A stretch of 64,000 nt of DNA, taken from Actinophytocola algeriensis (GTDB lineage Bacteria; Actinomycetota; Actinomycetes; Mycobacteriales; Pseudonocardiaceae). The stretch lies in assembly GCF_014203735.1 (NCBI RefSeq), contig NZ_JACHJQ010000014.1, positions 1 through 64,000 on the forward strand, given 5' to 3'. The notes under the pieces were generated by a model. It was not told the DNA's origin. It saw only the letters and a list, made by a program, of their open reading frames with translations, and did no database searches. Positions 54,036 through 62,979 of the stretch are shown in pieces. The position numbers and the translations under genes are program-made. How positions within the stretch are numbered: position 1 is the first letter of the stretch; each line of letters opens with the position of its first letter.

Positions 54036-54108
54036 GAAGGACCCCTTCGTAACGCTCGGTGCGATGAAGGACCCCTTCGTAACGCCCGGCGTGATGAAGG
54101 GCCCCTTC
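54036..54108. repeat. Tandem array of the 30-bp palindromic unit, array 2
   Basis: Units at 54036 and 54066 (GAAGGACCCCTTCGTAACGC then ~10 more bases) and a terminal palindrome GAAGGGCCCCTTC at 54096-54108. Same 30-bp unit as in 48532-48666. It begins 10 bases beyond the citA stop, so here it may work as a multi-hairpin terminator. Confidence 0.85.
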
Positions 54109-54118
54109 ATGACACGAG

Positions 54119-55273
54119 TCAGTACTGGGTGACCGTGTCCCAGCCCTCGACCTCTTCCGGACCGCGCGGACCAGGGCCGATGTACTTCGCCGACGGACGC
54201 ACCAGGCGGCCCGTCTGCTTCTGCTCCAGGATGTGCGCGCACCACCCAGCCGTCCGCGCGCACGTGAACATCGCGGGCATCATGTGCGGCGGCACCTGCG
54301 CGAAGTCGAGGATCACCGCCGCCCAGAACTCGACGTTCGTCTCGATGGCGCGGTCCGGGCGGCGTTCGCGCAGTTCGGCCAGCGCGGCCTGCTCCAGCTC
54401 CGCCGCCACCTCGTACCGCGCGGCGCCCAGTTCCTGGCAGGTCCGCCGCAGTACCCGGGCGCGCGGGTCCTCGGCCCGGTAGACCCGGTGGCCGAAGCCC
54501 ATGAGGCGGTCGCCGCGGTCGAGGATGTTCGCGACCACCTTGCGGGCGTCGCCGACCTTCTCGACCTCCTCGATCATCGGCAGGACGCGGGCCGGGGCAC
54601 CGCCGTGCAGGGGGCCGGACATCGCGCCGATCGCGCCGGACATCGCCGCCGCCACGTCCGCACCCGTGGACGCGATCACGCGGGCGGTGAAGGTGGACGC
54701 GTTCAGGCCGTGTTCCGCCGCCGACACCCAGTAGGCGTCCACCGCGCGCACGTGTGCCGGGTCGGGTTCGCCGCGCCAGCGGGTCATGAAGCGCTCGGTG
54801 ATCGTGCCGCACTCGTCGATCCGCTTCTGCGAGATCGCCGGGCGGCCGATGCCGCGCGCCGACTGCGCCACGTACGACAGCGCCATGACCGACCCGCGCG
54901 CGAGCTGTTCGCGGGCCTCGACGTCGGTGATGTCCAGCAGCGGCTGGTAGTCCCAGATCGGGGCGAGCATCGCGAGCGCGGCCTGCACGTCCACCCGCAC
55001 GTCACCGGTGTGCACGGGAATGGGGAACGGCTCGGCGGGCGGGAGGCCCTGGCCGAAGCGGCCGTCGACCAGCAGGGCCCACACGTCGCCGAAGGTGACT
55101 TTGCCCGCCAGGTCCTCGATGTTCACACCCCGGTAACGCAGTGCGCCACCGTCGCGGTCCGGTTCGGCGATTTCCGTGCGGAAGGCGACGACGCCTTCAA
55201 GACCCGGTCGGAAACCGTCGTCCGGCTCCGCCTTCCCGGGCGTGTTCTCGACCTGCCGCACCGCGCTGTGCAT
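54119..55273 (-). CDS. citA: Citrate synthase (type 2, CitA-like)
   Basis: 384 residues from ATG 55273 (a TTG lies two codons earlier). Condenses acetyl-CoA with oxaloacetate. Catalytic regions are visible: EHGLNASTFTARVIASTGAD (first histidine), GPLHGGAPARVLPMI, MGFGHRVYRAEDPRA (second histidine and arginine) and ETNVEFWAAVILD (aspartate-equivalent region). At ~385 residues it is the short form, matching M. tuberculosis CitA (Rv0889c). Divergent from the urease operon, sharing a 230-bp promoter region. Confidence 0.93.
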   Translation of the reverse strand: MHSAVRQVENTPGKAEPDDGFRPGLEGVVAFRTEIAEPDRDGGALRYRGVNIEDLAGKVTFGDVWALLVDGRFGQGLPPAEPFPIPVHTGDVRVDVQAALAMLAPIWDYQPLLDITDVEAREQLARGSVMALSYVAQSARGIGRPAISQKRIDECGTITERFMTRWRGEPDPAHVRAVDAYWVSAAEHGLNASTFTARVIASTGADVAAAMSGAIGAMSGPLHGGAPARVLPMIEEVEKVGDARKVVANILDRGDRLMGFGHRVYRAEDPRARVLRRTCQELGAARYEVAAELEQAALAELRERRPDRAIETNVEFWAAVILDFAQVPPHMMPAMFTCARTAGWCAHILEQKQTGRLVRPSAKYIGPGPRGPEEVEGWDTVTQY

Positions 55274-55442
55274 CGTCAAATCCAGCCTCTCCGCCAGTCC
55301 CCGACAACCACGCGCGGCGTGCGCAGACAGCGTCCCCCGACGCCGCGCGGTTCACCCACCTTCCTCCTATTTCTACCGCTGTGGCAATTGTCCCGACCGG
55401 TGGTTTCGGTCACGATTAAGGAGAACGATTCAGAACCAGGAC

Positions 55443-55480
55443 GTCTCCAGCGCGTAACGCGTACGTTTCCGGCACGGAAC
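55443..55480 (-). promoter_or_regulatory. GlnR-type box upstream of the urease operon
   Basis: On the minus strand the order is GTTCC-N6-GAAAC-N6-GTTAC-N6-GAGAC, which follows the actinobacterial GlnR pattern (GTNAC-N6-GAAAC twice) with 18 of 20 specified bases and exact 6-bp gaps. It ends 29 bases before the ureA ATG. GlnR, the nitrogen regulator, controls urease genes in Streptomyces, Saccharopolyspora and mycobacteria. Confidence 0.65.
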
Positions 55481-55509
55481 ACGGCGGCAGACGGTGGTAG
55501 ACACCATCC

Positions 55510-55812
55510 ATGCACCTGAGCCCCCAGGAACGCGACAAGCTGCTGGTCCTCTTCGCGGCCGACGTCGCGCGCCGCAGGCTCGAGCGCGGGGTGCTGCTGA
55601 ACCACCCCGAAGCGGTCGCGTTGATCACCGATCACGTGATCGAGGGTGCGCGGGACGGCCGCTCGGTGCGCGACCTGATGGAGAGCGGCCGGTCGGTGCT
55701 CTCGCGGGCGCAGGTCATGGCGGGCGTGCCGGAGATGATCGACTCCGTCCAGGTCGAGGCCACGTTCCCGGACGGCACCAAGCTCGTCACCGTCCACAGT
55801 CCGATCGTCTAG
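55510..55812 (+). CDS. ureA: Urease gamma subunit
   Basis: 100 residues, the normal length. [20 protein letters not shown] starts the protein; [20 protein letters not shown] and [15 protein letters not shown] are diagnostic. First gene of the urease operon ureABCFGD, which hydrolyses urea to ammonia and carbamate. The GlnR-like box just upstream suggests induction under nitrogen limitation. Weak ribosome-binding site; TAGACA at 55498 could place the transcript start close to the ATG. Confidence 0.97.
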   Translation: MHLSPQERDKLLVLFAADVARRRLERGVLLNHPEAVALITDHVIEGARDGRSVRDLMESGRSVLSRAQVMAGVPEMIDSVQVEATFPDGTKLVTVHSPIV

Positions 55813-55824
55813 AGGAGCCGGTCC

Positions 55825-56172
55825 GTGATTCCAGGCGAGATCCTCCCGGCCGCCGAGCCGGTCGAGCTGAACCCCGGACGGCCGCGCGTGACGCTGGTCG
55901 TCCGCAACACCGGCGACCGCCCCGTGCAGGTCGGCTCGCACTACCACTTCGCCGCCACCAACCCGGGTCTGGTGTTCGACCGGGACGCCGCGGAAGGTCA
56001 TCGGTTGGACATCCCCTCGGGTACCTCCGTGCGCTTCGAGCCCGGTGTCGAGCGTGAGGTGTCGCTGGTGCCGCTCGGCGGGCGCCGCGTCGTGCCGGGG
56101 TTGCGCACGAGGGAGCTTGCGACCGAGTCAAGGCAACCGCGACTCGCCGGAACCTGCGAGGGCGAGTCGTGA
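55825..56172 (+). CDS. ureB: Urease beta subunit
   Basis: 115 residues from GTG 55825. Starts [40 protein letters not shown] and [20 protein letters not shown] are the typical central stretches. The C-terminus overlaps ureC by four bases (GTGA). The ribosome-binding site GAGGAG precedes the start by ~8 bases. Confidence 0.97.
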   Translation: MIPGEILPAAEPVELNPGRPRVTLVVRNTGDRPVQVGSHYHFAATNPGLVFDRDAAEGHRLDIPSGTSVRFEPGVEREVSLVPLGGRRVVPGLRTRELATESRQPRLAGTCEGES

Positions 56173-57878
56173 CCGGGATCGACCGGGCGCGGTACGCGTC
56201 GCTGCTGGGCCCGACCGTCGGCGACCGCATCCGCCTGGCGGACACCGATCTCCTCATCGAGGTCACCGAGGACCGCGCCATCGGCCCGGCGGGCTCCGGC
56301 GACGAGGTGGTCTTCGGTGGCGGCAAGGTCATCCGCGAGTCCATGGGCCAGTCGGTCGCCACGCGTGCCGACGGCGCGCCCGACCTGGTGATCACCGGCG
56401 TCGTGATCCTCGACCACTGGGGCGTGGTCAAAGCCGACGTCGGTGTGCGGGACGGCCGGATCACCGGCATCGGCAAGGCGGGCAACCCCGACACCATGGA
56501 CGGCGTCGACCCGGCGCTCGTGATCGGCCCGTCCACCGAGGTCATCGGCGGCAACGGGAAGATCCTGACCGCGGGCGGTGTCGACTGCCACGTCCACTTC
56601 ATCTGTCCACAGTTGACGGAGACCGCGCTCGCGGCCGGGCTGACCACGTTGGTCGGCGGCGGCACCGGGCCCGCGGAGGGCAGCAAGGCCACGACCGTCA
56701 CGCCCGGCGCCTGGAACCTCGCCCGCATGCTGGCCGCCATGGACGGCCAGCCGGTCAACGTCCTGTTGCTGGGCAAGGGGAACACGGTCTCGCTCGACGG
56801 CCTGCGCGAACAGGTCGCCGCGGGCGCCGGCGGGTTCAAGCTGCACGAGGACTGGGGCACCACGCCCGCCGCGATCGACGCGTGCCTGCGGATCGCGGAC
56901 GAGACCGGTGTGCAGGTCGCCATCCACACCGACACCCTGAACGAGTCCGGCTTCGTCGAGTCCACTGTGGACGCGATCGCGGGCCGGTCCATCAACGCAT
57001 ACCACACCGAGGGGGCAGGCGGCGGGCACGCGCCGGACATCATCACCGTGGTGGGGCTGCCGAACATCCTGCCGTCGTCGACCAACCCGACCCGTCCGCA
57101 CACGGTGAACACCATCGACGAGCACCTCGACATGCTGATGGTGTGCCACCACCTGAACCCGTCGGTGCCGGAGGACCTCGCGTTCGCGGAGAGCCGCATC
57201 CGGCCGTCCACCATCGCCGCGGAGGACGTGCTGCACGACCTCGGTGCGATCTCGATGATCGGCTCGGACTCCCAGGCGATGGGCCGCATCGGGGAGGTGG
57301 TCATCCGGACGTGGCAGACCGCGCACGTGATGAAACGCCGTCGCGGCGCGCTGCCCGGCGACGGCGCCGCCGACAACATGCGCGCACGTCGCTATGTCGC
57401 CAAATACACGATCAACCCGGCCATCGCGCACGGCATGGCGCACGAGATCGGCTCGGTGGAGGTCGGCAAGCTCGCGGACCTGGTGTTGTGGGAGCCGAAG
57501 TTCTTCGGGGTCAGACCGTCGCTGGTGCTGAAGGGCGGCTTCATCGCGCTGGCGGCGATGGGCGACGCGAACGCGTCCATCCCGACGCCGCAGCCGGTGC
57601 TGGCGCGCCCGATGTACGGCGCGGCGCCGAGGGTGGCGGCGGCGTCGAGCCTGCACTTCGTGGCGCCGTCGGCGGTCGGGCTGGACCTCGGCACGGCGAC
57701 CCCGCTGGCCGCGCTGTCCAACCCGCGCGCGATCACCAAGGCGGACATGATCGGCAACTCGGCCCTGCCGGAGGTGACGGTCGACCCGGACACCTTCGCG
57801 GTGCACGTCGACGGCGAGCTGATCGAGCAGGCACCGGTCGAGGAACTGCCGATGGCGCAACGGTATTTCCTCGTATGA
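56169..57878 (+). CDS. ureC: Urease alpha subunit
   Basis: 569 residues. Carries the dinickel site: [10 protein letters not shown] with two histidines, the carbamylated lysine in [13 protein letters not shown] near residue 224, [12 protein letters not shown], and [13 protein letters not shown]; the mobile-flap histidine is in [14 protein letters not shown]. All catalytic residues appear intact. Overlaps ureB and ureF by four bases on each side. Confidence 0.97.
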   Translation: MTGIDRARYASLLGPTVGDRIRLADTDLLIEVTEDRAIGPAGSGDEVVFGGGKVIRESMGQSVATRADGAPDLVITGVVILDHWGVVKADVGVRDGRITGIGKAGNPDTMDGVDPALVIGPSTEVIGGNGKILTAGGVDCHVHFICPQLTETALAAGLTTLVGGGTGPAEGSKATTVTPGAWNLARMLAAMDGQPVNVLLLGKGNTVSLDGLREQVAAGAGGFKLHEDWGTTPAAIDACLRIADETGVQVAIHTDTLNESGFVESTVDAIAGRSINAYHTEGAGGGHAPDIITVVGLPNILPSSTNPTRPHTVNTIDEHLDMLMVCHHLNPSVPEDLAFAESRIRPSTIAAEDVLHDLGAISMIGSDSQAMGRIGEVVIRTWQTAHVMKRRRGALPGDGAADNMRARRYVAKYTINPAIAHGMAHEIGSVEVGKLADLVLWEPKFFGVRPSLVLKGGFIALAAMGDANASIPTPQPVLARPMYGAAPRVAAASSLHFVAPSAVGLDLGTATPLAALSNPRAITKADMIGNSALPEVTVDPDTFAVHVDGELIEQAPVEELPMAQRYFLV

Positions 57879-58519
57879 ACGTCACCGCCCTGCTGCTGGC
57901 CGACTCCCGCTTCCCCGGCGGCGGGCACGTGCACTCCGGCGGCCTGGAGGAGGCCGCGTCGCGGGGGCTGGTGCGCACGGAGGCGGACCTGCCCGCGTTC
58001 CTGCGCAACCGGTTGCGGACCGCGGGTGCGCTGGCGGCGGTGTTCGCTGCCGCGGCGGCGCGACCGGACCCGGACTGGCTGCTGCTGGACGCGGAACTCG
58101 ACGCGCGCACCCCGTCGGAGGCGCAGCGGAAGGCATCGCGCGCGCAGGGCAGAGCGACGTCGAGAGCGGCGAGGTTGATGTCCCCGCTGGTCGACGCGTT
58201 GCTGGCGGCCACGCCACGGCCCCACCACCCCGTCATCCTCGGCGCACTCGTCGGGGTGCCGGTGGACGCGGCGCTCACCGCCGCCTATCTCGCCGTGTCC
58301 GGGCCGGCGAGTGCGAGCGTGCGGCTCCTCGGCCTGGATCCCCTGCGGGTCAACGCGATCGTCGCCGGCCTCGCGTCCGACATCACCTCGGTGGCGCGGG
58401 AAGCCGCCGCCGACCGCCACCCGGCTGATCTGCCCGCGCCCGGGTCCCCGGGCCTGGACGTCCTGGCGGAGGAACACGACCGCCACCACCGAGAAGAGGT
58501 GCGTCTCTTTGTCAGCTGA
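57875..58519 (+). CDS. ureF: Urease accessory protein UreF
   Basis: 214 residues from ATG 57875 (ATGA overlap with ureC). All-helical; [20 protein letters not shown] is the conserved N-terminus and [11 protein letters not shown] is near the end. UreF acts with UreD and UreG in the complex that delivers nickel and closes the active site; it gates the GTPase of UreG. Confidence 0.93.
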   Translation: MNVTALLLADSRFPGGGHVHSGGLEEAASRGLVRTEADLPAFLRNRLRTAGALAAVFAAAAARPDPDWLLLDAELDARTPSEAQRKASRAQGRATSRAARLMSPLVDALLAATPRPHHPVILGALVGVPVDAALTAAYLAVSGPASASVRLLGLDPLRVNAIVAGLASDITSVAREAAADRHPADLPAPGSPGLDVLAEEHDRHHREEVRLFVS

Positions 58520-59189
58520 CCACGAACACCCCGTCAGCTTCGACCCCACGATGCCAGAACCCGACCCGCACCCGCACCTGACGCCCGGCGGCGACCGTCC
58601 GCTGCGCATCGGCATCGGCGGCCCGGTCGGCAGTGGCAAGACCGCGCTCGTCGCCGCGTTGTGCCGGGCGCTCGGACCGGAGCTGGAGCTGGCCGTCGTC
58701 ACCAACGACATCTACACCACCGAGGACGCGGACTTCCTGCGCACGGCGGGTGTCCTGGACCCGGCGCGCATCGAGGCCGTCCAGACCGGCTGCTGCCCGC
58801 ACACGGCGATCCGCGACGACATCACCGCGAACCTCGACGCCGTCGACAACCTCACCGAGCGGTTCCCGGACCTGACGCTCGTCATCATCGAGAGCGGCGG
58901 CGACAACCTCACCGCCGTGTTCAGCCGAGGGCTCGTCGACCGGCAGATCTTCGTCGTCGACGTCGCGGGCGGGGACAAGGTGCCGCGCAAGGGCGGCCCA
59001 GGGGTCACGACCGCCGACCTGCTCGTCATCAACAAGACCGACCTCGCCCCGCTGGTGGGCGCCGACCTGACCGTCATGTCCGGCGACGCGCACCGCGTCC
59101 GCGGTGGGCTGCCGGTGATCGAACAGTCCCTTGTGGACACTCCGGACGCGCCGGAGGTCGCGGACTGGGTGCGGAAGATGCTGGTGTGA
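58509..59189 (+). CDS. ureG: Urease accessory GTPase UreG
   Basis: 226 residues if it starts at TTG 58509, for which AGAGGTG is a suitable ribosome-binding site inside the ureF end; the next start, ATG 58551, has none. The SIMIBI GTPase motifs are [15 protein letters not shown] (P-loop), [25 protein letters not shown] with the nickel-binding CPH, ESGGDNL and [12 protein letters not shown] histidine-containing N-terminus (HEHP, DPHPHL) may bind nickel. No ureE is present, as in mycobacteria. Confidence 0.93.
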   Translation: MSADHEHPVSFDPTMPEPDPHPHLTPGGDRPLRIGIGGPVGSGKTALVAALCRALGPELELAVVTNDIYTTEDADFLRTAGVLDPARIEAVQTGCCPHTAIRDDITANLDAVDNLTERFPDLTLVIIESGGDNLTAVFSRGLVDRQIFVVDVAGGDKVPRKGGPGVTTADLLVINKTDLAPLVGADLTVMSGDAHRVRGGLPVIEQSLVDTPDAPEVADWVRKMLV

Positions 59190-60085
59190 GGGCGCGAGCG
59201 CGGCTGGAGGTCGAGCGTGGCGGCGTGGTCCGCACGCTCCGCTCCGCGCCCCCGCTCACGCTGATCCCGGTCCGCGGCCGCCCGGTCGTGCACCTGGTCA
59301 ACTCGGCGGCGAGCCCGCTCGGCGGCGACGACCTGACGCTGACCGTCCGCGTCGGCGCGCACGCCTGTCTCACGTTGAGCGGTGTCGCCGCCGCGGTGGC
59401 GCTGCCCGGCCCGCGCGGCCTGCCCAGCCGCATGGCTGTCCACCTGGAACTGTCCGAGGGTGCGCGCGTCGAGTACCTGCCGGAGCCCACGGTGATCACC
59501 CGGCGGGCCCGGCACGAGTCGGTCCTCGTGGTCAGCCTCGCCGGGGACGCGCACCTGCACACGCGGGAGACCGTCGTGCTCGGCCGCGACGGTGAACTAC
59601 CGGGTGAGCTGACCACGACGACGCACGTGACCCGCGACGGCCACCCGGTGCTGCGCCAGACGCTCGTCGTCACCCGGGAAGTCCTGCTGGGCAACCGCGT
59701 CCTGGCCACCGAGCTGTCGACGAGCGACGACCGGGACACGGCGAGCGGCACGTGGTGGTCCAGGACGCGGCTCGCCGCGGGCGGCACCCTGACCACGTCG
59801 CTGGCCGACGACGCGGTGACCGCGTCACGTCAGCTCGCCGCCGCCGCGCTTCTCGGCACGCGACAGCAGGTCCCACGGCACCAGCGGCGCGGTGTCCGGG
59901 TCGGGGCTGAAGTAGGCGAGGTGCAGGACGCGCCCGCACACGAGCCAGTGCGCGGCGTCGCCGTCGTCCATGCGGACCCCGGCGCGGGCGAACACCGTGT
60001 CGACCCAGCGCGAGTAGCCGCCGGGCATGAGCCTGCGCACCCGGCGCGGCCGGGCCGAGGGGAACACGCTGACGACCACCTGTAG
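59186..60085 (+). CDS. ureD: Urease accessory protein UreD/UreH with anomalous C-terminus
   Basis: The open frame from GTG 59186 runs 299 codons. Residues 1-~215 are UreD-like: [60 protein letters not shown] and [12 protein letters not shown]. Family members end near [15 protein letters not shown]. Here no stop occurs at that point, and the frame continues for ~85 residues rich in R, H, V, P that run antisense through the gene on the other strand (59825-60523). This tail is unlikely to be part of the functional protein; a lost stop, a frameshift or a rearrangement at ~59830 may explain it. Confidence 0.85.
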   Translation: MRARARLEVERGGVVRTLRSAPPLTLIPVRGRPVVHLVNSAASPLGGDDLTLTVRVGAHACLTLSGVAAAVALPGPRGLPSRMAVHLELSEGARVEYLPEPTVITRRARHESVLVVSLAGDAHLHTRETVVLGRDGELPGELTTTTHVTRDGHPVLRQTLVVTREVLLGNRVLATELSTSDDRDTASGTWWSRTRLAAGGTLTTSLADDAVTASRQLAAAALLGTRQQVPRHQRRGVRVGAEVGEVQDAPAHEPVRGVAVVHADPGAGEHRVDPARVAAGHEPAHPARPGRGEHADDHL

Positions 60086-60523
60086 CTCCGGGAACCGCCG
60101 CGCGTCCCCGTCCCGGGCGCAACCGAGGAACGAGAGCGCGCCGGAGGTCGCCAGCCGGGCCCACCCCGGCCGCCGCACCACCCCGAACCCGGTGGCCTCG
60201 ACCCGCGCGAGGTGCTCCGGCGCGGTCCGCCACACCCAGGGGCGGACCTCGTCGGCCCACACGGCGACGACCACGCACCGGCCCTTCGCCGCCTCGACCG
60301 TGTAGGTGCTGAGACGGGAGAGCGGCTCGGGCGCCAGCTCGTCGGCGTGCTCGAGGACGAGCGCGTGCGCGAGCAGCTCGTTCGGGTCCGGCGCGGGGTA
60401 GGTGGTGATCCGCACGCCGGCCAGGTCCCGCCCGGACTCCCGCACGACGAGGTCGACCAGCTGCCGGACGTCGTCGGTGCCGAGGTCGCCCGAATGCAGG
60501 ATGAGCAGGCGTTGCGCGGTCAC
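59825..60523 (-). CDS. Hypothetical protein overlapping the ureD end antisense
   Basis: 232 residues from ATG 60523. It begins TAQRLLILHSGDLGTDDVRQ, has WRTAPEHLARVEATGFGVVRRPGW in the middle and ends [18 protein letters not shown]. No membrane segment. I do not recognise the family; the N-terminal strand-loop might suggest a ferredoxin-like or thioredoxin-like fold, but this is weak. It overlaps 261 bases of the ureD frame on the opposite strand. Codon third positions favour G/C in this frame, supporting a real gene here and a false tail in ureD. Confidence 0.6.
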   Translation of the reverse strand: MTAQRLLILHSGDLGTDDVRQLVDLVVRESGRDLAGVRITTYPAPDPNELLAHALVLEHADELAPEPLSRLSTYTVEAAKGRCVVVAVWADEVRPWVWRTAPEHLARVEATGFGVVRRPGWARLATSGALSFLGCARDGDARRFPELQVVVSVFPSARPRRVRRLMPGGYSRWVDTVFARAGVRMDDGDAAHWLVCGRVLHLAYFSPDPDTAPLVPWDLLSRAEKRGGGELT

Positions 60524-60559
60524 GGGCCGAGCAGATCAGGTCCCGCCGGGACCGGTCCC

Positions 60560-61141
60560 TCAGAGTGTGCGCGAGGCGTAGTCCCGCTGGATGAGCCTGC
60601 TGACGTCGACGGCGATCGTCGCAGGTTCGGTCAGCGTGACCGGCCCGGTCGCCTTCTCGGTCACCTCGTACTCGGTCCCGGCGAGCGTGCGGGTGGTGAT
60701 GCTTGCGGGCTCGGTCAGGTCGATGACCCAGTAGTAAGGGATGCCGGCCGCCGCGTACTCGACTGCCTTGAGCACCCGGTCGATCCTGCGTGTTCCTGGC
60801 GAGACGATCTCGACCGCGAGCAGTACCTCCGCCGCGTCGATGCGCGACGGATTGCGGACGAACAAGCTCTCACTCGTCACGACAACGTCGGGGGCTCGCA
60901 CGGTCGTGGGAAATGTCGACTCTATGAGGACCTCGACGTCCTGCGTGGCGGCGAGGGTCGAGGGGAGCTGCCGGTTGAGGTCAACCATGAGGTTCCCTGC
61001 GGCCCTCTGGTGGTGGGGTGCGGGCCGCGGGGCCACGACGAGAACTCCTTCAGCCAGTTCGTAATGACGTGAGAGGTCCTCTGGTAACGCGTCCCACTCC
61101 TCCAGGGTGAGTAGGTGGTCGGGCCACGGCTGCACGCTCAT
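60560..61141 (-). CDS. Uma2-family (DUF820) endonuclease-like protein
   Basis: 193 residues from ATG 61141. A PD-(D/E)XK fold is suggested by RHYELAEGVLVVAPRP, VRAPDVVVTSESLF and LLAVEIVSPGTRRIDRV, giving the conserved E, D, E-x-(S/K) pattern. The family is widespread in actinobacteria and cyanobacteria and of unclear function. A TATGCT hexamer on the minus strand lies 6 bases before this ATG, favouring it over ATG 61159 on a leaderless transcript. Divergent from the TetR gene. Confidence 0.85.
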   Translation of the reverse strand: MSVQPWPDHLLTLEEWDALPEDLSRHYELAEGVLVVAPRPAPHHQRAAGNLMVDLNRQLPSTLAATQDVEVLIESTFPTTVRAPDVVVTSESLFVRNPSRIDAAEVLLAVEIVSPGTRRIDRVLKAVEYAAAGIPYYWVIDLTEPASITTRTLAGTEYEVTEKATGPVTLTEPATIAVDVSRLIQRDYASRTL

Positions 61142-61324
61142 GAGCTCAGCATACGTCATCGTCGCTGCTCACGGCCGTTACCGAACGTCGTGCACGGGAA
61201 TCCGCACAGTACGCATTTACCGACGTCGCCGGATGGTGTCACCGGCACCCCTCGTGACCGTTGAACCGGATGGGTGTAAAACGGGTCGTCCCCGGAGAAC
61301 CACTCCGGGAGAAACGGGCATACT

Positions 61325-61334
61325 GGTAATTACC
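61325..61334. promoter_or_regulatory. GGTAATTACC palindrome before the TetR gene
   Basis: A perfect 10-bp palindrome, 48 bases before the TetR ATG, in an AT-richer stretch of the Uma2-TetR intergenic region. Candidate autoregulatory operator. Confidence 0.4.
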
Positions 61335-61382
61335 GATTTCAGAATCGTGGACCTGTTTGGACAAGGGTCGAGGAGAGGTTCG

Positions 61383-62024
61383 ATGGCTCAGGGCGCGGGA
61401 GCGCACGGCCGGATGTACCGCGGGGTGGACACCGAGCAGCGACGCGCGGAGCGCCGGGAACGGCTCCTCGAAGCAGCGCTCGACGAGTTCACCTCCCGCG
61501 GTTATCACAAGACGAAGATCGCTGACCTGTGCACCAAGGCAGGCGTTTCCACCAGGAATTTCTACGAGAAGTTCGCGAGCAAGGAAGCGTTGCTTCTGGA
61601 ACTGCACGCGCACATCAACACGGTCGCCATGAAGCGCATGCTTCCCGTCCTGGAATCGGTCGCCGACGCGGACGCGCTCACCCGAATCACGACATTGGTT
61701 GACGCTTTCGTCTCGGCTGTCACATCTGATCCGCGTTTTCCGCGACTGAACTACGTCGAAGCGCCGGGAATCAGTCAGGCGATGGAACGGCAGCACCAGG
61801 ACTGGTTCACACGCTATGTCGACTTCATCACCGCTGAGTGTGACCGCGCCGCGTCGGCGGGGCTCGCGCCGGAGCGTGACTACCGGCTCACGGCGATCGC
61901 GTTGGTCGGTGCCGTGACCGGGCTCGTCCGCGAGTGGCAGACGCATGAGCCGCCGCTGCCCTCGTCGGCCGTGGCCACCGAGGTCAGGGAGATCTTCATC
62001 GCCGCGATCACCCGGCCGGCGTAG
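61383..62024 (+). CDS. TetR-family transcriptional regulator
   Basis: 213 residues from ATG 61383, with GAGGAGAGG upstream. N-terminal helix-turn-helix at residues ~20-65: RRERLLEAALDEFTSRGYHK, IADLCTKAGVSTRNFYEKFA, SKEALLLELH. The ligand-binding C-terminal domain is helical with MERQHQDWFTRYVDFI; not assignable to a specific ligand class. No transporter or enzyme lies beside it in the same operon; pdxH follows 150 bases downstream. Confidence 0.92.
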   Translation: MAQGAGAHGRMYRGVDTEQRRAERRERLLEAALDEFTSRGYHKTKIADLCTKAGVSTRNFYEKFASKEALLLELHAHINTVAMKRMLPVLESVADADALTRITTLVDAFVSAVTSDPRFPRLNYVEAPGISQAMERQHQDWFTRYVDFITAECDRAASAGLAPERDYRLTAIALVGAVTGLVREWQTHEPPLPSSAVATEVREIFIAAITRPA

Positions 62025-62174
62025 CTTCGCGCGGCCGGCCCGGAGCGGAGCGCCCGATGGGCGCATCCGCATCGATTCAAGTGCGCGTCGTCACCCGCCG
62101 CGCGGTTTCGCCGCCGGTCACGAACCCGTACCTTCGAAACGTGAGGTGACCCCTACGCGTCGAGGAGAACAAGG

Positions 62175-62849
62175 ATGGCGGACGCCGACATTGCCACGCC
62201 CGACATCGCCGTCGCGCTGCCGACGATGCGCGTGTCGTACGAAGAGGGCACCCTGAGTGAGGCGGAGCTGGCCGACACCTGGCACCAGCAGCTCCAGTCA
62301 TGGCTGGACGACGCCATCCGGGCGGGTGCGCCCGAGCCCAACGCCATGGTCCTGGCCACGGCGAACGCCGAGGGCATGCCGTCGTCACGCACCGTGCTCA
62401 TGAAGGGCCTCGACGAGCGCGGCGTGGTGTTCTTCACCAACTACACGTCCACCAAGAGCCACGACCTGATGGCGACCCGCTTCGCGTCGGCGACGTTCCC
62501 CTGGTACTCGCTGCACCGCCAGGCCACCGTCCGCGGCACCGTGGAGAAGGTAAGCCAGGCGGAGACCAAGACGTACTGGGCGTCGCGGCCGCGCGGCTCG
62601 CAGCTCGGTGCGTGGGCGTCGCCGCAGTCGATCGTCGTCCGTGACCGGGGGACGCTCGAGAACGCACTCGCGAACGTCGAGCGCCGCTTCGCCGACGCCG
62701 AAGAGGTACCGGTACCCCCGCACTGGGGCGGCTGGCGCATCCGGCCGGAGGTCGTGGAGTTCTGGCAGGGCCGCCGCGACCGCATGCACGACCGCCTCCG
62801 CTTCAGGCTGAACCGCGACGGCTGGACCGTCGAGCGCGTCGGTCCGTAG
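62175..62849 (+). CDS. pdxH: Pyridoxine/pyridoxamine 5'-phosphate oxidase
   Basis: 224 residues from ATG 62175 (GAGGAG and AAGG upstream). FMN-dependent oxidase making pyridoxal phosphate, the cofactor used by SerC in this window. Typical stretches: PNAMVLATANAEGMPSSRTV, GVVFFTNYTSTKSHDL, SATFPWYSLHRQATVRGTVE, YWASRPRGSQLGAWASPQS, and the C-terminal FWQGRRDRMHDRLRF. A direct repeat crosses the stop codon. Confidence 0.95.
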   Translation: MADADIATPDIAVALPTMRVSYEEGTLSEAELADTWHQQLQSWLDDAIRAGAPEPNAMVLATANAEGMPSSRTVLMKGLDERGVVFFTNYTSTKSHDLMATRFASATFPWYSLHRQATVRGTVEKVSQAETKTYWASRPRGSQLGAWASPQSIVVRDRGTLENALANVERRFADAEEVPVPPHWGGWRIRPEVVEFWQGRRDRMHDRLRFRLNRDGWTVERVGP

Positions 62850-62871
62850 TACCGCGTCGGTCCGTAGTACA
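62836..62871 (+). repeat. Direct repeat over the pdxH stop
   Basis: CGCGTCGGTCCGTAGTAC occurs twice in tandem. The first copy codes the last residues and the stop of PdxH; the second is non-coding. Confidence 0.85.
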
Positions 62872-62880
62872 CAGCACTCG

Positions 62881-62917
62881 CGAAAGGCGCGTTCGGATGT
62901 CCCGAACGCGCCTTTCG
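62881..62917 (+). terminator. Terminator of pdxH
   Basis: Perfect 16-bp stem CGAAAGGCGCGTTCGG / CCGAACGCGCCTTTCG, 5-nt loop, 31 bases after the pdxH stop. Confidence 0.88.
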
Positions 62918-62979
62918 TGCTGTTCAGGGGTCGCGAAACTCACGCGCGCTCCAGTCGTTAGCGGGCCTAAGCTTTGACG

